NCBI GenBank assembly: GCA_949752795.1
Contig: OX457071.1
Location: forward strand, 76,907,983 to 76,971,982
Reading direction: 5' to 3'
DNA length: 64,000 bases
Origin: Hyperoodon ampullatus
Lineage: Eukaryota > Chordata > Mammalia > Artiodactyla > Ziphiidae
The position numbers and the translations under genes are program-made. Below, in pieces: positions 36,736 through 47,875 of this stretch. Positions within the stretch are counted from its first letter, which is position 1; each line of letters starts with the position of its first letter. Below the pieces are notes generated by a model. That model was given only the letters and a program-made list of their open reading frames with translations. It had not been told where the DNA came from and searched no databases.

Positions 36736-37426
36736 TAAGTCTGTTGCTACTGAGCGGGTGAGGACAGACAGTTGAGCTTTGGGTGTGGCGGTAGGGGAGT
36801 TGTTCGTAACCTTGACAAAAGGCATTTCAGTGAAATACTGGGGGCAAATTTAATTGGAATGTGTTGAGGAGAGACTGAAGTGAGGAAGCAAAGAAAGCGA
36901 ATAGAGATGCTTCTTTCTAGAAGTGTTGCTGTAAAGGGTATGAAAAGAGACACTGGCTGGGAGAATGATATAATAAGGGGGCAAAAATTGGTCCACCTCT
37001 GTGGGGGTGATTATAGGTGGAAGTCTTTGAGGAAGGAGGTTACCTGGAGTCAGACCCCAGGTAGAAGGTTGGGCTTTGAGACTAACAAGTTTTCCTCCTT
37101 CATCCTGACAGGAGTGAAAGCAGAGGGCATGGTTAACCCTAGCAGCTGGCTGTAGACAGGAGACCCTGATGGTGAGCTGCTCTGGAAAACTAGGAGGTAG
37201 AATCAGGGAAACGTGGGCGGGTCAGAAGGGTCAGAGCAGTAATGACTGCTGCCGGAGAGAAAACCCAGAGAGGGAGGGGGCGACGGGTTAACGCGTTCAT
37301 GAAGAACGAGAGCTTCGAGACAGTAGTTAGGATGAATATAGGACCACTGGCCACAAACTTCTGATGGCTTGCTTTTGGTGAGTTTTTCCTATGTAGCTAA
37401 AAAATCTTACCTAACGAATTATTTTT
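36736..37426. other. Intron 1, possible ancient repeat
   Basis: Purine-rich text without a recognised family or exon. Confidence 0.35.
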
Positions 37427-37438
37427 AAGAAGCCTTGG

Positions 37439-37792
37439 GCTACCCTGGTGGCGCAGTGGTTAAGACTATGCCTGCCAATGCAGCGGACACGGGTTCGAGT
37501 CCTGGTCCGGGAAGATCCCACATGCCACGGAGCAACTAAGCCCGTGCGCCACAACTACTGAGCCTGCGCTCTAGAGCCCATGAGCCACAGCTGCTGAGCC
37601 CACATGCTGCAACTACTGAAGCCCACGCGCCTAGAGCCCGTGCTCTGCAACAAGAGAAGCCACCACAATGAGAAGCCCGTGCATTGCAACGAAGAGTAGT
37701 CCCTGCTTGCCACAACTAGAGGAAGCCCGCACACAGCAACGAAGATCCAATGCAGCCAAAGATTAATTAATTTTTTAAATGTCTAAAACAAA
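37439..37792 (+). mobile_element. CHR-type SINE, long form
   Basis: Head gctaccctggtggcgcagtg, intact B box ggttcgagtcc, full long body to 'gatccaatgcagccaaagat'. Target-site duplication agaagccttgg on both sides. About 110 bp separates it from the antisense copy at 37905. Confidence 0.95.
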
Positions 37793-37904
37793 AGAAGCCT
37801 TGGTATTACGAGTTTAATGAGAAGAATATATTGCATCGTGGCATTAAATTTTAAAATTCTAAAATAGTAAGAGAACATCAAATATGGTGTTTCTTTGATA
37901 TTAT

Positions 37905-38123
37905 TTTTTATTTATTTATTTATTTATTTTTTGCTGTACGCAGGCCTCTCACTGTTGTGGCCTCTCCTGTTGCGGAGCACAGGCTCCAGACGCGCAGGCT
38001 CAGCAGCCATGGCTCATGGGCCTAGCCGCTCCACAGCATGTGGGATCTTCTTGGACCGGGGCATGAACCCGTGTCCCCTGCATCGGCAGGCAGACTCTCA
38101 ACCACTGCGCCACCAGGGAAGTC
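37905..38123 (-). mobile_element. CHR-type SINE, short form, antisense
   Basis: (TTTA)n tail, 'gctgtacgcaggcctctcac' to 'gcgccaccagggaagtcc', flanked by a tttgatattatt target-site duplication. It lies head-to-head in sequence complement with the + strand SINE just upstream. Confidence 0.95.
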
Positions 38124-40749
38124 CTTTGATATTATTTAAATTCACATTTTGAACTCATATTTTGTGAGTATAACCTGACTAAAACAAATGGTGGTCACAA
38201 ATTTTAAATAAATAAAAGCAAGGAATGTGGATCATCATGTTTAAATAGTCAAACAGAAATATGTTAACTGGGAAAGCGATTTTGCAAGTGTCATTAGATG
38301 CAGGACTCTTTTTCTATTGCATATCAATGAGTATTTTAAAAGCTCAAATAATGTATTTAATGAAATGGAACTATTTTAATTTGCTATAAGAGCCCTGAAC
38401 AATTCATAAAATTAAGTTGGCATTGCTTTCTTTTATTTCAAGTTGTCTGAGTATATTTGTGGTCATTATTTTTGTGAAAAGGGGAGGAAAGGACATTAGT
38501 AAGACATTAGCAAGAGTAAAACAATAATATATTGGAGTCTACTTGGTTGGAGTGTATTTGTGTGCCGTGCATTGGGTTTAACGATAGTACATTTAAAATT
38601 GGTATGCCGAGGGCAGTGAACTTTATAGCAACATACAGAAGTTTAATAACCATGAAACATTGTAAGCCTAATGAAGACTAAAGCTTTCTTGCAGCAGTAC
38701 AGCAAGAATGCAAAGAAATTTTTACACTTTATTGCCTCAGGTAAAAATGTCTCTAGAAACACATAAGTGATGACAAAGCTTTGATGTTAATAAACCCAAA
38801 TGGAAGTCCAAAATCAAAGTGTGTAAATGGCCAGATTATGAAAAAAAGATGACAAGTTATACCCTGTAATGAGATGTAATTTGTGCTTTTGGCACAGCTA
38901 TTTGTCCTGCATGAATGCGAGGTGGTCTTTCCTTCCTCGTGCGATAGGACACTCTTTCTGTATCTTACTGCAAGTCTGCGGAGGTGCTTTTTGGGGAGGG
39001 GGGACAAAGGGGCCAAGAACGGAAGAAAAGCAAATTGTAATGTAAAAGCAGAAGCATTTTTTAATCTGTCCTTTTGCAATTATATTTATTTAGCTGAACC
39101 TGAGTAAAAAATTACTATTTACTCTTATTCTATAAAGCATATGTTCTGGTAGATAATGCATTCAAATTAATGCTTTTGTTACTGTGAGTTTTGGAGTTTT
39201 ATGAATTATAACAGTGTATAAACATATCCTAAGCCATCAATAGTAGCAGTATGTGAACTTAAAATTTACATTAAAAAGTGGTAAATATTTGGTAAAGTAA
39301 GCCATAGTAGATATCTTCTCTTAATGTGCTCTCCATAAAAAAGACTGTTAAATGTTTCAGATTATAAATAATTTCAATATAGAAATAATACTTAATGGAT
39401 TGTATATTTAAGCACAGCCTGGTCTATATAGAAACTTTTCACTGACATCTGTGAAAGTTTCATGAATGTGTGGTATGCAGAATAAAAGTTGTGATTACTC
39501 TCCATTAAGAAATACAGCCTTATAAAATCTTCAGTTTATCCACATGTGTATTGTATGATTGATGTGCCTGTGCTAGCAGTTGTGCAGCTTCAGTGTTTCC
39601 TGCTACACAAGCGTAGTTCCAGGCGGCTCCCTCCTCTGTCCTCATCACTTGGCTGCTGTGCGCCCTAGACGTGCAAACCATCTTTAAAATTAGACAAAAT
39701 GAGCCTTAAATAGGAAAGCACAGTGTTTTGTCACAAATTGTTTTATCACTAGATACTCCAAAACAAAATATGATTGGCTTAGTCTGTCTGCTATTTGGGA
39801 ATATCAGTCATTTTTCTCATTTGCTAGTATGCACAATTAGAAGATTATACATAATAAGAAAGTATAAATGGGTTAGTTTCTGTGTTTTTGAGTGTGTGCA
39901 GTGTATAAATACCAAGAGATTAAATCACACTATTAGGTGTTTTAAAGACAAAATATGTTTCAGTTTAAATCTGGTCGTAGTTGACCAGTTACGAGCCAGC
40001 TCAGATCAGAAGCAGATCCCTAGTAGGGCTTCTGCCTCTGTTCAGACCCACGTTGGTGGGGCGTTCTGGAATGCTTGGATTTGCTCCAGGGCTGAAGTCA
40101 GGGTCAGGAGCCTGCTCTTGTGGTGCATCCTGCTCTGAGTGCGTGGCTTCGGCCGCTGCCGAGGAGAGGCAGCGGAACAGCCGAACACCTCCTGACGTTC
40201 CTCCAGTGACAGTCCCGCTTGTGCTGGAGTGTGATGTGAAAGGCTCCGACTCCCCGAGTGAGCTACTTTAGTGCGCAGCAGGAGGGAGTGGTGATAAGGG
40301 AACATTGCGGTTTAACCAGGAACTGCTGCTGTAGAAAGACGACAGTGAGGGTTATCCTGTGAGCCAGACACACTTTTCTTTCTTAAAAACTTAATACTAA
40401 CCATATTTTATTTGTAATTGAAGCTTGACTTTATTTAATACTGCAACTGTTTTGTTTTTAAAGTAGGACTTTGTATTTTATTAGTACTGCCATTAGGCAG
40501 TGATTAAATCCGTCTTCAATTACAGTCATGAAAAGATTGCTCCTTAAAACACTAAAGAAATGCTGTTTTATTATGGTTATTGAAATTTCTTGAAATATAT
40601 TAGGAAGGGAGTTCCAGCTGTTGGCTCTTTCTTAATTCTTAAAGATTACTTACTTATGTTGGCTTTTTTCTTATTGAGATATGTGTATATTATAGAAAAT
40701 TTAGGAAAAGTGGCCAAAAGAAACACATAAGAACCATTTTGCCTCTTCA
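38124..40749. other. Intron 1, AT-rich with one GC-rich patch
   Basis: 2.6 kb free of young repeats. The GC- and CpG-rich patch at 39990-40340, bounded by AT-rich DNA, has two overlapping open frames (39728-40138 and 39981-40271). It could be an old processed copy or a regulatory element. I do not recognise a protein. Confidence 0.35.
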
Positions 40750-40877
40750 TGACTTGAAGAGACTAGTCACTGTTAAAGCTTTGGGTGTTGTATCTTGAGT
40801 GAGAAGGTTTTTATTAAAACCTTCTCACTCAAGATACAACACCCAAAGCTTTAACAGTGACTAGTCTCTTCAAGTCA
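40750..40877. repeat. Perfect inverted repeat, 62-bp arms, 4-nt loop
   Basis: Left arm 40750-40811 starts 'tgacttgaagagactagtca'. Right arm 40816-40877 is its exact reverse complement at all 62 positions. The loop is tatt. Flanking sequence is unrelated, and the arms match no repeat family I recognise. The perfect match implies very recent origin or an assembly fold-back. Confidence 0.97.
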
Positions 40878-40988
40878 CTTAAAACTTATTTAAAACTTTG
40901 CAAGGCAGTGTTAAGGTATTAACAACTATCGTTCTCTCATGTTTTAGAAATAAAGCCAATGGCTCTGAAGTTAAGAAATGAGTGTGGG

Positions 40989-41640
40989 GACTTCCCTGGT
41001 GGTGCAGTGGTTAAGAATCTGCCTGCCAAGACGGGAATAAAGACACAGACCTACTAGAGAATGGACTTGAGGATATGGGGAGGGGGAAGGGTAAGCTGTG
41101 ACAAAGTGACAGAGTGGCATGGACATATATACACTACCAAACGTAAAATAGATAGCTAGTGGGAAGCAGCCGCATAGCACAGGGAGATCAGCTCGGTGCT
41201 TTGTGACCGCCTGGAGGGGTCGGATAGGGAGGGAGGTGCAAGAGGGAAGAGATATGGGGATATATGTATATGTATAGCTGATTCACTTTGTTATACAGCA
41301 GAAACTAACACACCATTGTAAAGCAGTTATACTCCAATAAAGATGTTAAAAAAAAAAAAAAAGAATCCGCCTGCCAATGCAGAGGACACAGATGCGAGCC
41401 CTGGTCCGGGAAGATCCCACATGCCGCGGAGCAACTGAGCCCGTGTGCCACTACTGAGCATGTGTTCCACAACTACTGAAGCCCGCATGCCTAGAACCCG
41501 TGCTCCGTAACAAGAGAAGCCACCGCACCGCAACGAAGAGTAGCCCCCGCTCGCCGCAACTAGAGAAAGCCCGCGCAGCACTGAAGGCCCAATGCAGCCA
41601 AAAAATAAATTAAATAAATAAATTTTTAAAAAAAGAAAGA
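40989..41640 (+). mobile_element. CHR-type SINE, long form, split by an L1
   Basis: The SINE head ('ggacttccctggtggtgcag') runs to 41029 and its body resumes at 41361 after a 331-bp L1 insertion. The outer target-site duplication is aagaaatgagtgtgg (40974-40988) / aagaaataagtgtgg (41641-41655), one mismatch. Confidence 0.95.
41030..41360 (+). mobile_element. L1 3' end inserted inside a SINE
   Basis: A 5'-truncated L1 covering only the 3' UTR: 'gggaagcagccgcatagcac', then 'ttatacagcagaaactaaca', 'ttatactccaataaagatgt' and a poly-A tail. It is flanked by a 17-bp target-site duplication taken from the SINE (aagaatctgcctgccaa / aagaatccgcctgccaa). It is therefore younger than its host SINE. Confidence 0.96.
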
Positions 41641-41655
41641 AAGAAATAAGTGTGG

Positions 41656-42243
41656 TTCCAGAGAGGTCGTTCTAGTGACAGTGAGCTGTCGCTGCCCTCT
41701 TGGAGACCACCTCTTGCCCCTGTCTCCTCGCTCTCCAGGCTCTTTTCGTCTGTATTGCTCTTTAGTTGTTTCTCTGTTAGAGGCTGTGAGTATTTATTAT
41801 GCTTGCTTATATAGGGCAGTGCCTGGTTTGGGGAAGGCAGCCTACATGGCTTTAGCCCATATCAGCGAAAAGAGAAAGTGATGTGAAAATCAGAATTGTG
41901 CAGATACACATATAAGACTTTATTAAGACCAAACTTTTATTCGAATTTTTTATACAACGATGATGTCCTTTAGTACTTTGCCTTATTCTGGCTATACAGC
42001 GGTTGTGTATTTTTTATTTTAATTAATATGCTTTAGCTGGTGGAAAACGTAAGACATTTTTAAAGGACTTGGAATTAATTGTTTTCTCATTTTATATTTA
42101 GTCCTGCTGGAGAAAACTTTTTCTGTTCAATTTTAAGAGTCCTCTACAGCCATGTGATGAGAACGTATCATCTCAGAGTTAATTAACTGTACGCTGTTCT
42201 AACATGAGCAGTGCTTAGAATTGGAGCTTTTTTTTTTTTTAAC
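41656..42243. other. Intron 1, nothing recognised
   Basis: No exon or repeat recognised. Confidence 0.4.
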
Positions 42244-42254
42244 TAATTGTTATT

Positions 42255-42460
42255 ATTTTTTTTTTTTTGCGGTACGCGGGCCTCTCACTGCTGTGGCCTC
42301 TCCCGTTGCGGAGCACAGGCTCCAGACACACAGGCTCAGCGGCCATGGCTCACGGGCCCAGCCGCTCCGCGGCATGTGGGACCTTCCCGAACCGGGGCAC
42401 GAACCAGTGTCCCCTGCATCGGCAGGCGGACTGTCAACCGCTGCGCCACCAGGGAAGCCC
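42255..42460 (-). mobile_element. CHR-type SINE, short form, antisense
   Basis: Poly-T then 'gcggtacgcgggcctctcac' to 'gcgccaccagggaagccc'. Target-site duplication taattgttatt on both sides. Confidence 0.95.
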
Positions 42461-42529
42461 TTAATTGTTATTGTATTTTACCATATTATTACTCAGGTTT
42501 GCTGATTCATCTTTGTCATTTATTCTTTT

Positions 42530-42809
42530 TTTATATTTATTTTATTTATTTTTATTTTTGGCTGCATTGGGTCTTAGTTGTGGCATGTGGGATCTTTCTG
42601 TTGTGGCGCGCGGGCTCTTCATTGCAGTGCGTGGGCTTCTCTCTAGTTGTGGCGCACGGGTTCCAGAGTGTGAGGGCTCTATAGTTTGCAGCACGTGGGT
42701 TTAGTTGCCCCGCAGCATGTGAGATCTTAGTTCCCCGACCAGGGATCGAACCCACGTCCCCTGCATTGGAAGGCGGATTCTTAACCACTGGACTGCCAGG
42801 GAAGTCACC
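42530..42809 (-). mobile_element. CHR-type SINE, long-form variant, antisense
   Basis: 'ggctgcattgggtcttagtt' start, 'cccgaccagggatcgaaccc' B-box complement, end 'gactgccagggaagtcac'. Target-site duplication tgtcatttattcttt. Its head differs from the other long copies (actgccaggg rather than gcgccaccaggg), so it is a separate subfamily. Confidence 0.9.
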
Positions 42810-43009
42810 TGTCATTTATTCTTTGAATAGGTTGAGAATATGATAAAAGTTATGTACTCTCTCCCAAAAAGCTCATACAGTGTTTTCACCTATAATTTCC
42901 AGGAGTCACAAGCACCAGGAAGCATTGTAGTGTGGGGTTATGCGGCTCTGCTTTAAATTTTTAGGTTACGTTCTTGTCACTTCTAGGTTCTTAGTATTTG
43001 TCCTTCTTT

Positions 43010-43219
43010 TTTTTTTTTTTTTTTTTTGCGGTACGCGGGCCTCTCACTGTTGTGGCCTCTCCCATTGTGGAACACAGGCTCCGGACGCGCAGGTTTAGCA
43101 GCCATGGCTCACGGGCCCAGCCCCTCCGCGGCATGTGGGATCTTCCTGGACCGGGGCACGAACCCGCGTCCCCTGCACTGGCAGGCGGACTCCCGACCAC
43201 TACGCCACCAGGGAAGCCC
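43010..43219 (-). mobile_element. CHR-type SINE, short form, antisense
   Basis: Poly-T of about 20, 'gcggtacgcgggcctctcac' to 'cgccaccagggaagccc'. Target-site duplication tgtccttcttt. It is the third antisense CHR copy within 1 kb. Confidence 0.95.
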
Positions 43220-43230
43220 TGTCCTTCTTT

Positions 43231-46200
43231 ACGTTACAAAATGTTTCAGGTGTTATATCTAAAATTATTTTCAAGTAAACTGTTTTGATCCTGTCACTGC
43301 GTTACTCTTTGGTTTTGGATATTACCCTCAGATCAGATAATTTACAATATTTACCTTTACTTTATGGTATTAACTCTTCCCTTTTACCAGTACTTCACTT
43401 CTGTTCTGACTGTACATTCTCTTTTCTAGCCCAGTGTGCCTTCTGTTAGCCCTGTTGTACTAGCTTATCCTGTGTACACCTTTATAAATGTCACAGATGC
43501 CTTGGTCTATTACCATATCCCTCTCCTTTAAATCATAAAGATCCATTATCCAAGAAAGTGTCTTCAGGTTTATTCTCTTTACCCTCTAGCATGCGAGTGA
43601 GGTGGGTCATTCAGGAACTCAGAGCGTAAACTATGATTTCATAGTAACATTTTTAATATTGGTAATAATATAACTATATAAAGTTCTTTTATTATAAGTT
43701 AAAAGAGTATCTAAACAACAGCCATGAATATTTAGAAACTAATTTTACACTAAACAAAGTGACAAAATTCATCCAAGTCTTTAAATATTCAGAGTAACTT
43801 TTTGGGACTTGGCTAGCAATTCAAGTTTGGAGATTAGGGTTGCCTGAATCATTTCAGAACTTCAGGCTCTATTTTAGCCTACAAATATCTGTTCATTCTT
43901 TTTCCCTACTTTCTTCCCTAATCCTAGTTAAGATTCAACTAGGATTATTCTCTTGATTATAAAGAGCACAGGAGTAAATTCACCACCAAATACATTTTAA
44001 AAGGGAAAGATCACCCAAGTGCTTGTTCTGACCATGCCAACCCTTAAATATGCATGTAAGAACTATCCTGAACTATACGTTTTCACTGGTTTTGTGTCTC
44101 ATATAAGATTCTAAAATTCTCAAGGGTCGAGATAAGGATTTTTCTGAAACATGCACCCAAAAACTTCGTATTTGGTTCAGGCCTCACTGTTGCCTGGGCA
44201 AATGCTAACAATTCTGCTCACTTAGTATATGATTCACTGGCACAGTTTTCTCCTGCTTCTGCCCTGTACGTGAAGGCGAGATGTGGAAACTCGGGTATCC
44301 TCGTTGGATGCCACCTGTCGTTAAAGGCAGAGAAGGGTGGTGACGTTGAAGGGAAAAGGGGCTGAACACTAGCAGTGCTGGCAGTAGAAGTGGGAAAGTG
44401 GGGATTCTCTTCAGCTTGTTTATTTAGCGGTTGTTTACTTTAGTTATGTTAGGTGCCACCTTAAAGCAAATAGCAGATTCTATTATAGAATCTTTTAAAA
44501 TCCTCACTGTTAAAGTATCTTCAGAAATTACTAAATGAGAGCGTGGATGTCTTACGAGCATGAAATATGTCCAAAGAATCAGGTAAAAGCAAAAAGGGAG
44601 ATTTTGGCAAGTCCTTGCCAGTTCTTAAACGATTTGTTCTATGTTTATGTTTTACAGATAAAAAGCAGAGCTTTATTGAACAATAAATTAATTTGCCAAA
44701 ATGTGTAATCATATATGTGCATTACTTTTTGTATCATGTAATCTATGTATCACTTTATTTACCGGTGATTTAATTTATAAACAGAAATGACATGCATCTT
44801 AGTACCTTTTTTGTGAAAGTAGTATCTTTATGTGTTTTGTCAATGCTTGGTAAAATGTTCAGCTCATCCCCTGCTCATTTGCTACAAATACATTTTAATC
44901 AAAACTTTTATCTTAGACATGCTGTATTGTTATGTCCACGAACTCCAAGCGGAAGCTGAAAAAATCCATTACAACCCAAACCAAACATGATATAAGGCCT
45001 GAAATCCATCAGATTCTTCAGATTTACAGACAGAAAGTGCACAGCAGCTGGTGCAGCACAGTTTCATAGCATCTGTTTCTGAGATTCCATGGCTTGTGCA
45101 ATAGGCGCAAAATAAGCAATATCCTTTTGGTACAGTTAACACTGCCACCCCCTGTCCACAGCTTTGCCTCTGTGCTCCTGTTATGAAGGCATTTTTAAAA
45201 TCTAAAGTAATTAACAGTATGCAATAATTTGTGGTTGTAATAAGAGGAAATAATTGTGTGCACACTTGGGTGCACTTGTGCATACCTAGCTACCTAAAGA
45301 TATTTTAATAAATTATTAATAGGGTTTAAAATACAGAAGCACAAAACCCTTTCGCATATTGGTTCAAGGACTGAAATCTATTTTTAAATTGTTATTTTTA
45401 AATATCACACTTCAAGTTTGGAATTGATTCCCATTCATAAAGATTCACTCATTCCTGGCACACTTTTTTAACCATTTAACATATTAACCAAAGGAAGGCA
45501 TGCCGGGGGCAGACAGATGCAGTGCAGAGTCACCAGGGCTTTGATGAGCGTTTACTGAGTCCTGTACACTCGCTCTAGGACACCCTAACCCAGAATGGAC
45601 GCTGGGGGAGGGCTCTTAGAGGAGGGAGTACCGGAACCCTAACAAATGAAAGGGCCAGAAGCAGCTGTCACCCGCTTAGCTTCGTGAGGTTTAATAACCA
45701 TCAGAAGCGATAAGTGGTTATTTAATCTGTCTTCTGGAAAGATGTGCAGCAAAGGTTTATTAAAGCTCATCAGAGGTAGCAAGGTGAAAACTGAAGCTAA
45801 GGACGCACCAGCAAACCTTGTCAGTTTCAGGAAAATTATGTTAGCAAAGACTAAAACTAAGGTTGACATTTAAAATTAGTACCGTATTTGTCTTGTACAA
45901 GACCGATTCATAAAAATAATAGTATCAGTGGACTTTTAAAATAGAAATGTAACTTCTGTTTTTAATAGGAAATTGCATATCTGCCCCTTCCTTCAAGCTT
46001 TCATTATTTTTCCATTTATCTGAAGGTTTTCAAAAAATTTGTTCTATTTTTGGGATAAAATTTGTATGCAAGCAACATGTTGCTGTTTGGGGTTTTTTCT
46101 TCTTGTTTTTTAACTAATTCCAGTCTTTGACCAAATTTTGTGTAGGGTTAGGGTGTGGGGCTTAAGGGACTTGGTGGTAGAGAGGCAAACTGCCATCAGT

Positions 46201-46829
46201 ATTCAGCCACAAGCTTTAAAAAGCCATCCTCACTATGTGCTTCCTGTAAACCGAGGAAGCATGTAGCGGGGACAGTCTTTTGCTGGGGACTGGGGGTATG
46301 GAAGCCTGAGCGGATCATGGAGAATGTGGGAGCATGGGGGGAAAGCAGTGCAAAATACTGTATGGATGAATCACTTTCCTTCTGGAATCCTAAACTATAA
46401 AATACGTACAGCTACAGACTGCAGCTGTTGCCCGTGGAGGGATGGGAGAAAGGCGAGAAGGGATCCTTTAATCCATCCCCTCTTCACTCCACACTGTGTG
46501 TGTTGTAGGATATGATATCCTAAATGTTGTTAACCCTCTTGGTAGCCTCTGTTTATGACTCAGCCCTTCGATAGCAGCACTTTCCCCAGGCATACTTGAA
46601 GTTCTCAGTTTTGAGGAGACTTTTTTGCATGCGTTTGTAAGGGTCCTGAAATTAGATCGTAGCTTATATCACAAAAGGCTCCTTGTTAAGCTCTGCTGTA
46701 CTTCTCAGTTGCCTGAAGAAGAGAGATCACAACCGAGATAAATTTGCTCATACCAGACCTGTTAGGCGTCTTCTATTTAAATTTAATTATATAATAATGA
46801 AAAATATTAGTTTGGTGCATCTCTGTCTC
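43231..46829. other. Intron 1, 3.6 kb without recognised repeats
   Basis: The longest SINE/L1-free part of this half of the intron. Minus-strand frames at 44969-45283 and 45639-45869 show no recognisable domains. It may contain conserved intronic elements, but none can be proved by eye. Confidence 0.4.
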
Positions 46830-46830
46830 T

Positions 46831-47625
46831 TTTTTTTTTTTAGTTCCCTGTGCTATACAGTAAACCCTTGTTGTTTATCTATTTTATATATAGTAGTGTG
46901 TATCTGTTAATCCCATACTCCTAATTTATCCCTGCCCCCTTTCCACTTTTGTAACCATAAGTTCGTTTTCTGTGTCTGTGAGTCTGTTTTTGTTGTTGTT
47001 GTTTGTTTTGTTTTTTATTTATTTTTGGCTGCATTGGGTCTTTGTTGCTGCATGTGGGCTTTCTCTAGTTGCGGTGAGCAGGGGCTACTCTTCCTTGCGG
47101 TGCGTGGGCTTCTCATTATGGTGGCTTCTCTTATTGCGGTGCACGGGCTCTAGGCACGCAGGCTTCAGTAGTTGTGGCACGCGGGCTCAATAGTTGTGGC
47201 ATACGGGCTTAGTTGCTCTGCGGCATGTGGGATCTTCCCGGACCAGGGCTCAAATCCATGTCCCCCGCATTGGCAGGTGGATTCCTAACCACTGCGCCAC
47301 CAGGGAAGTCCCTGTTTCTGTTTTGTAAACAAGTTCATTTGTGTCATTTTTTTAAGATTCCACATGTAAATGGTGTCATATGATATTTGTCTGTCTCTGT
47401 CTGGCTTACTTCACTTAGGATGATAATCTCTAGGTCCATCCATGTTGCTGCAAATGGCATTATTTCATTCTTTTTTATGGCTGAATAATATTCCATTGTG
47501 TATATATACCACATCTTTATCCATTCACCTGTCGATGGACACTTGGGTTGCTCCCATGTCTTGACTGTTGTGAATAGTGCTTCTATGAACATTGGGGTAC
47601 GTGTACATATCTCTCATTTTGAAAA
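46831..47625 (-). mobile_element. L1 fragment, 3' UTR and ORF2 C-terminus, antisense, split by a SINE
   Basis: Minus-strand translation at 47344-47592 gives WYIYTMEYYSAIKKNE and WMDLEIIILSEVSQTETDKY, the C-terminal end of L1 ORF2. The 3' UTR lies to its left (46840-47005) and matches the piece at 17320. A CHR SINE interrupts the 3' UTR. Confidence 0.93.
47010..47312 (-). mobile_element. CHR-type SINE, long form, antisense, inside L1
   Basis: 'ttggctgcattgggtctttg' to 'gcgccaccagggaagtccc', nested in the L1 at 46831. The L1 text is continuous across the insertion (gagtctgttttt before, ctgttttgtaaac after). Confidence 0.93.
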
Positions 47626-47689
47626 GAAAGAAGTCAAAATGTCATGATTGATAAGTAACATTGGAAAAGTAACTATCAGAGATTGGAAT

Positions 47690-47875
47690 TTATCATTGTG
47701 GGACTTTCATGTTTGCTAAATGCTTAGTGCTCCTTTCGTACTTCTGTCTAGCATTCACCCACTTGTGTTAGGCCTCCCCCCACTAGAAAGGGGGTGTCTG
47801 TTCATGTGTCACTTTATACAGTGCTTGGTCGTAGGAGACATGTAATATTTATTAAATAAGTTGATGTTGAATGGT
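47690..47875 (+). mobile_element. L2 3' end
   Basis: 'gtgtcactttatacagtgct', tggtcgtaggagacatgtaa and 'tatttattaaataagttgat' follow the L2 terminal pattern. Confidence 0.55.

Noticed and set aside
45639..45869. 76-codon minus-strand frame with hydrophobic segments
   Set aside because: No family resemblance, no promoter or splice context; length is within chance expectation.
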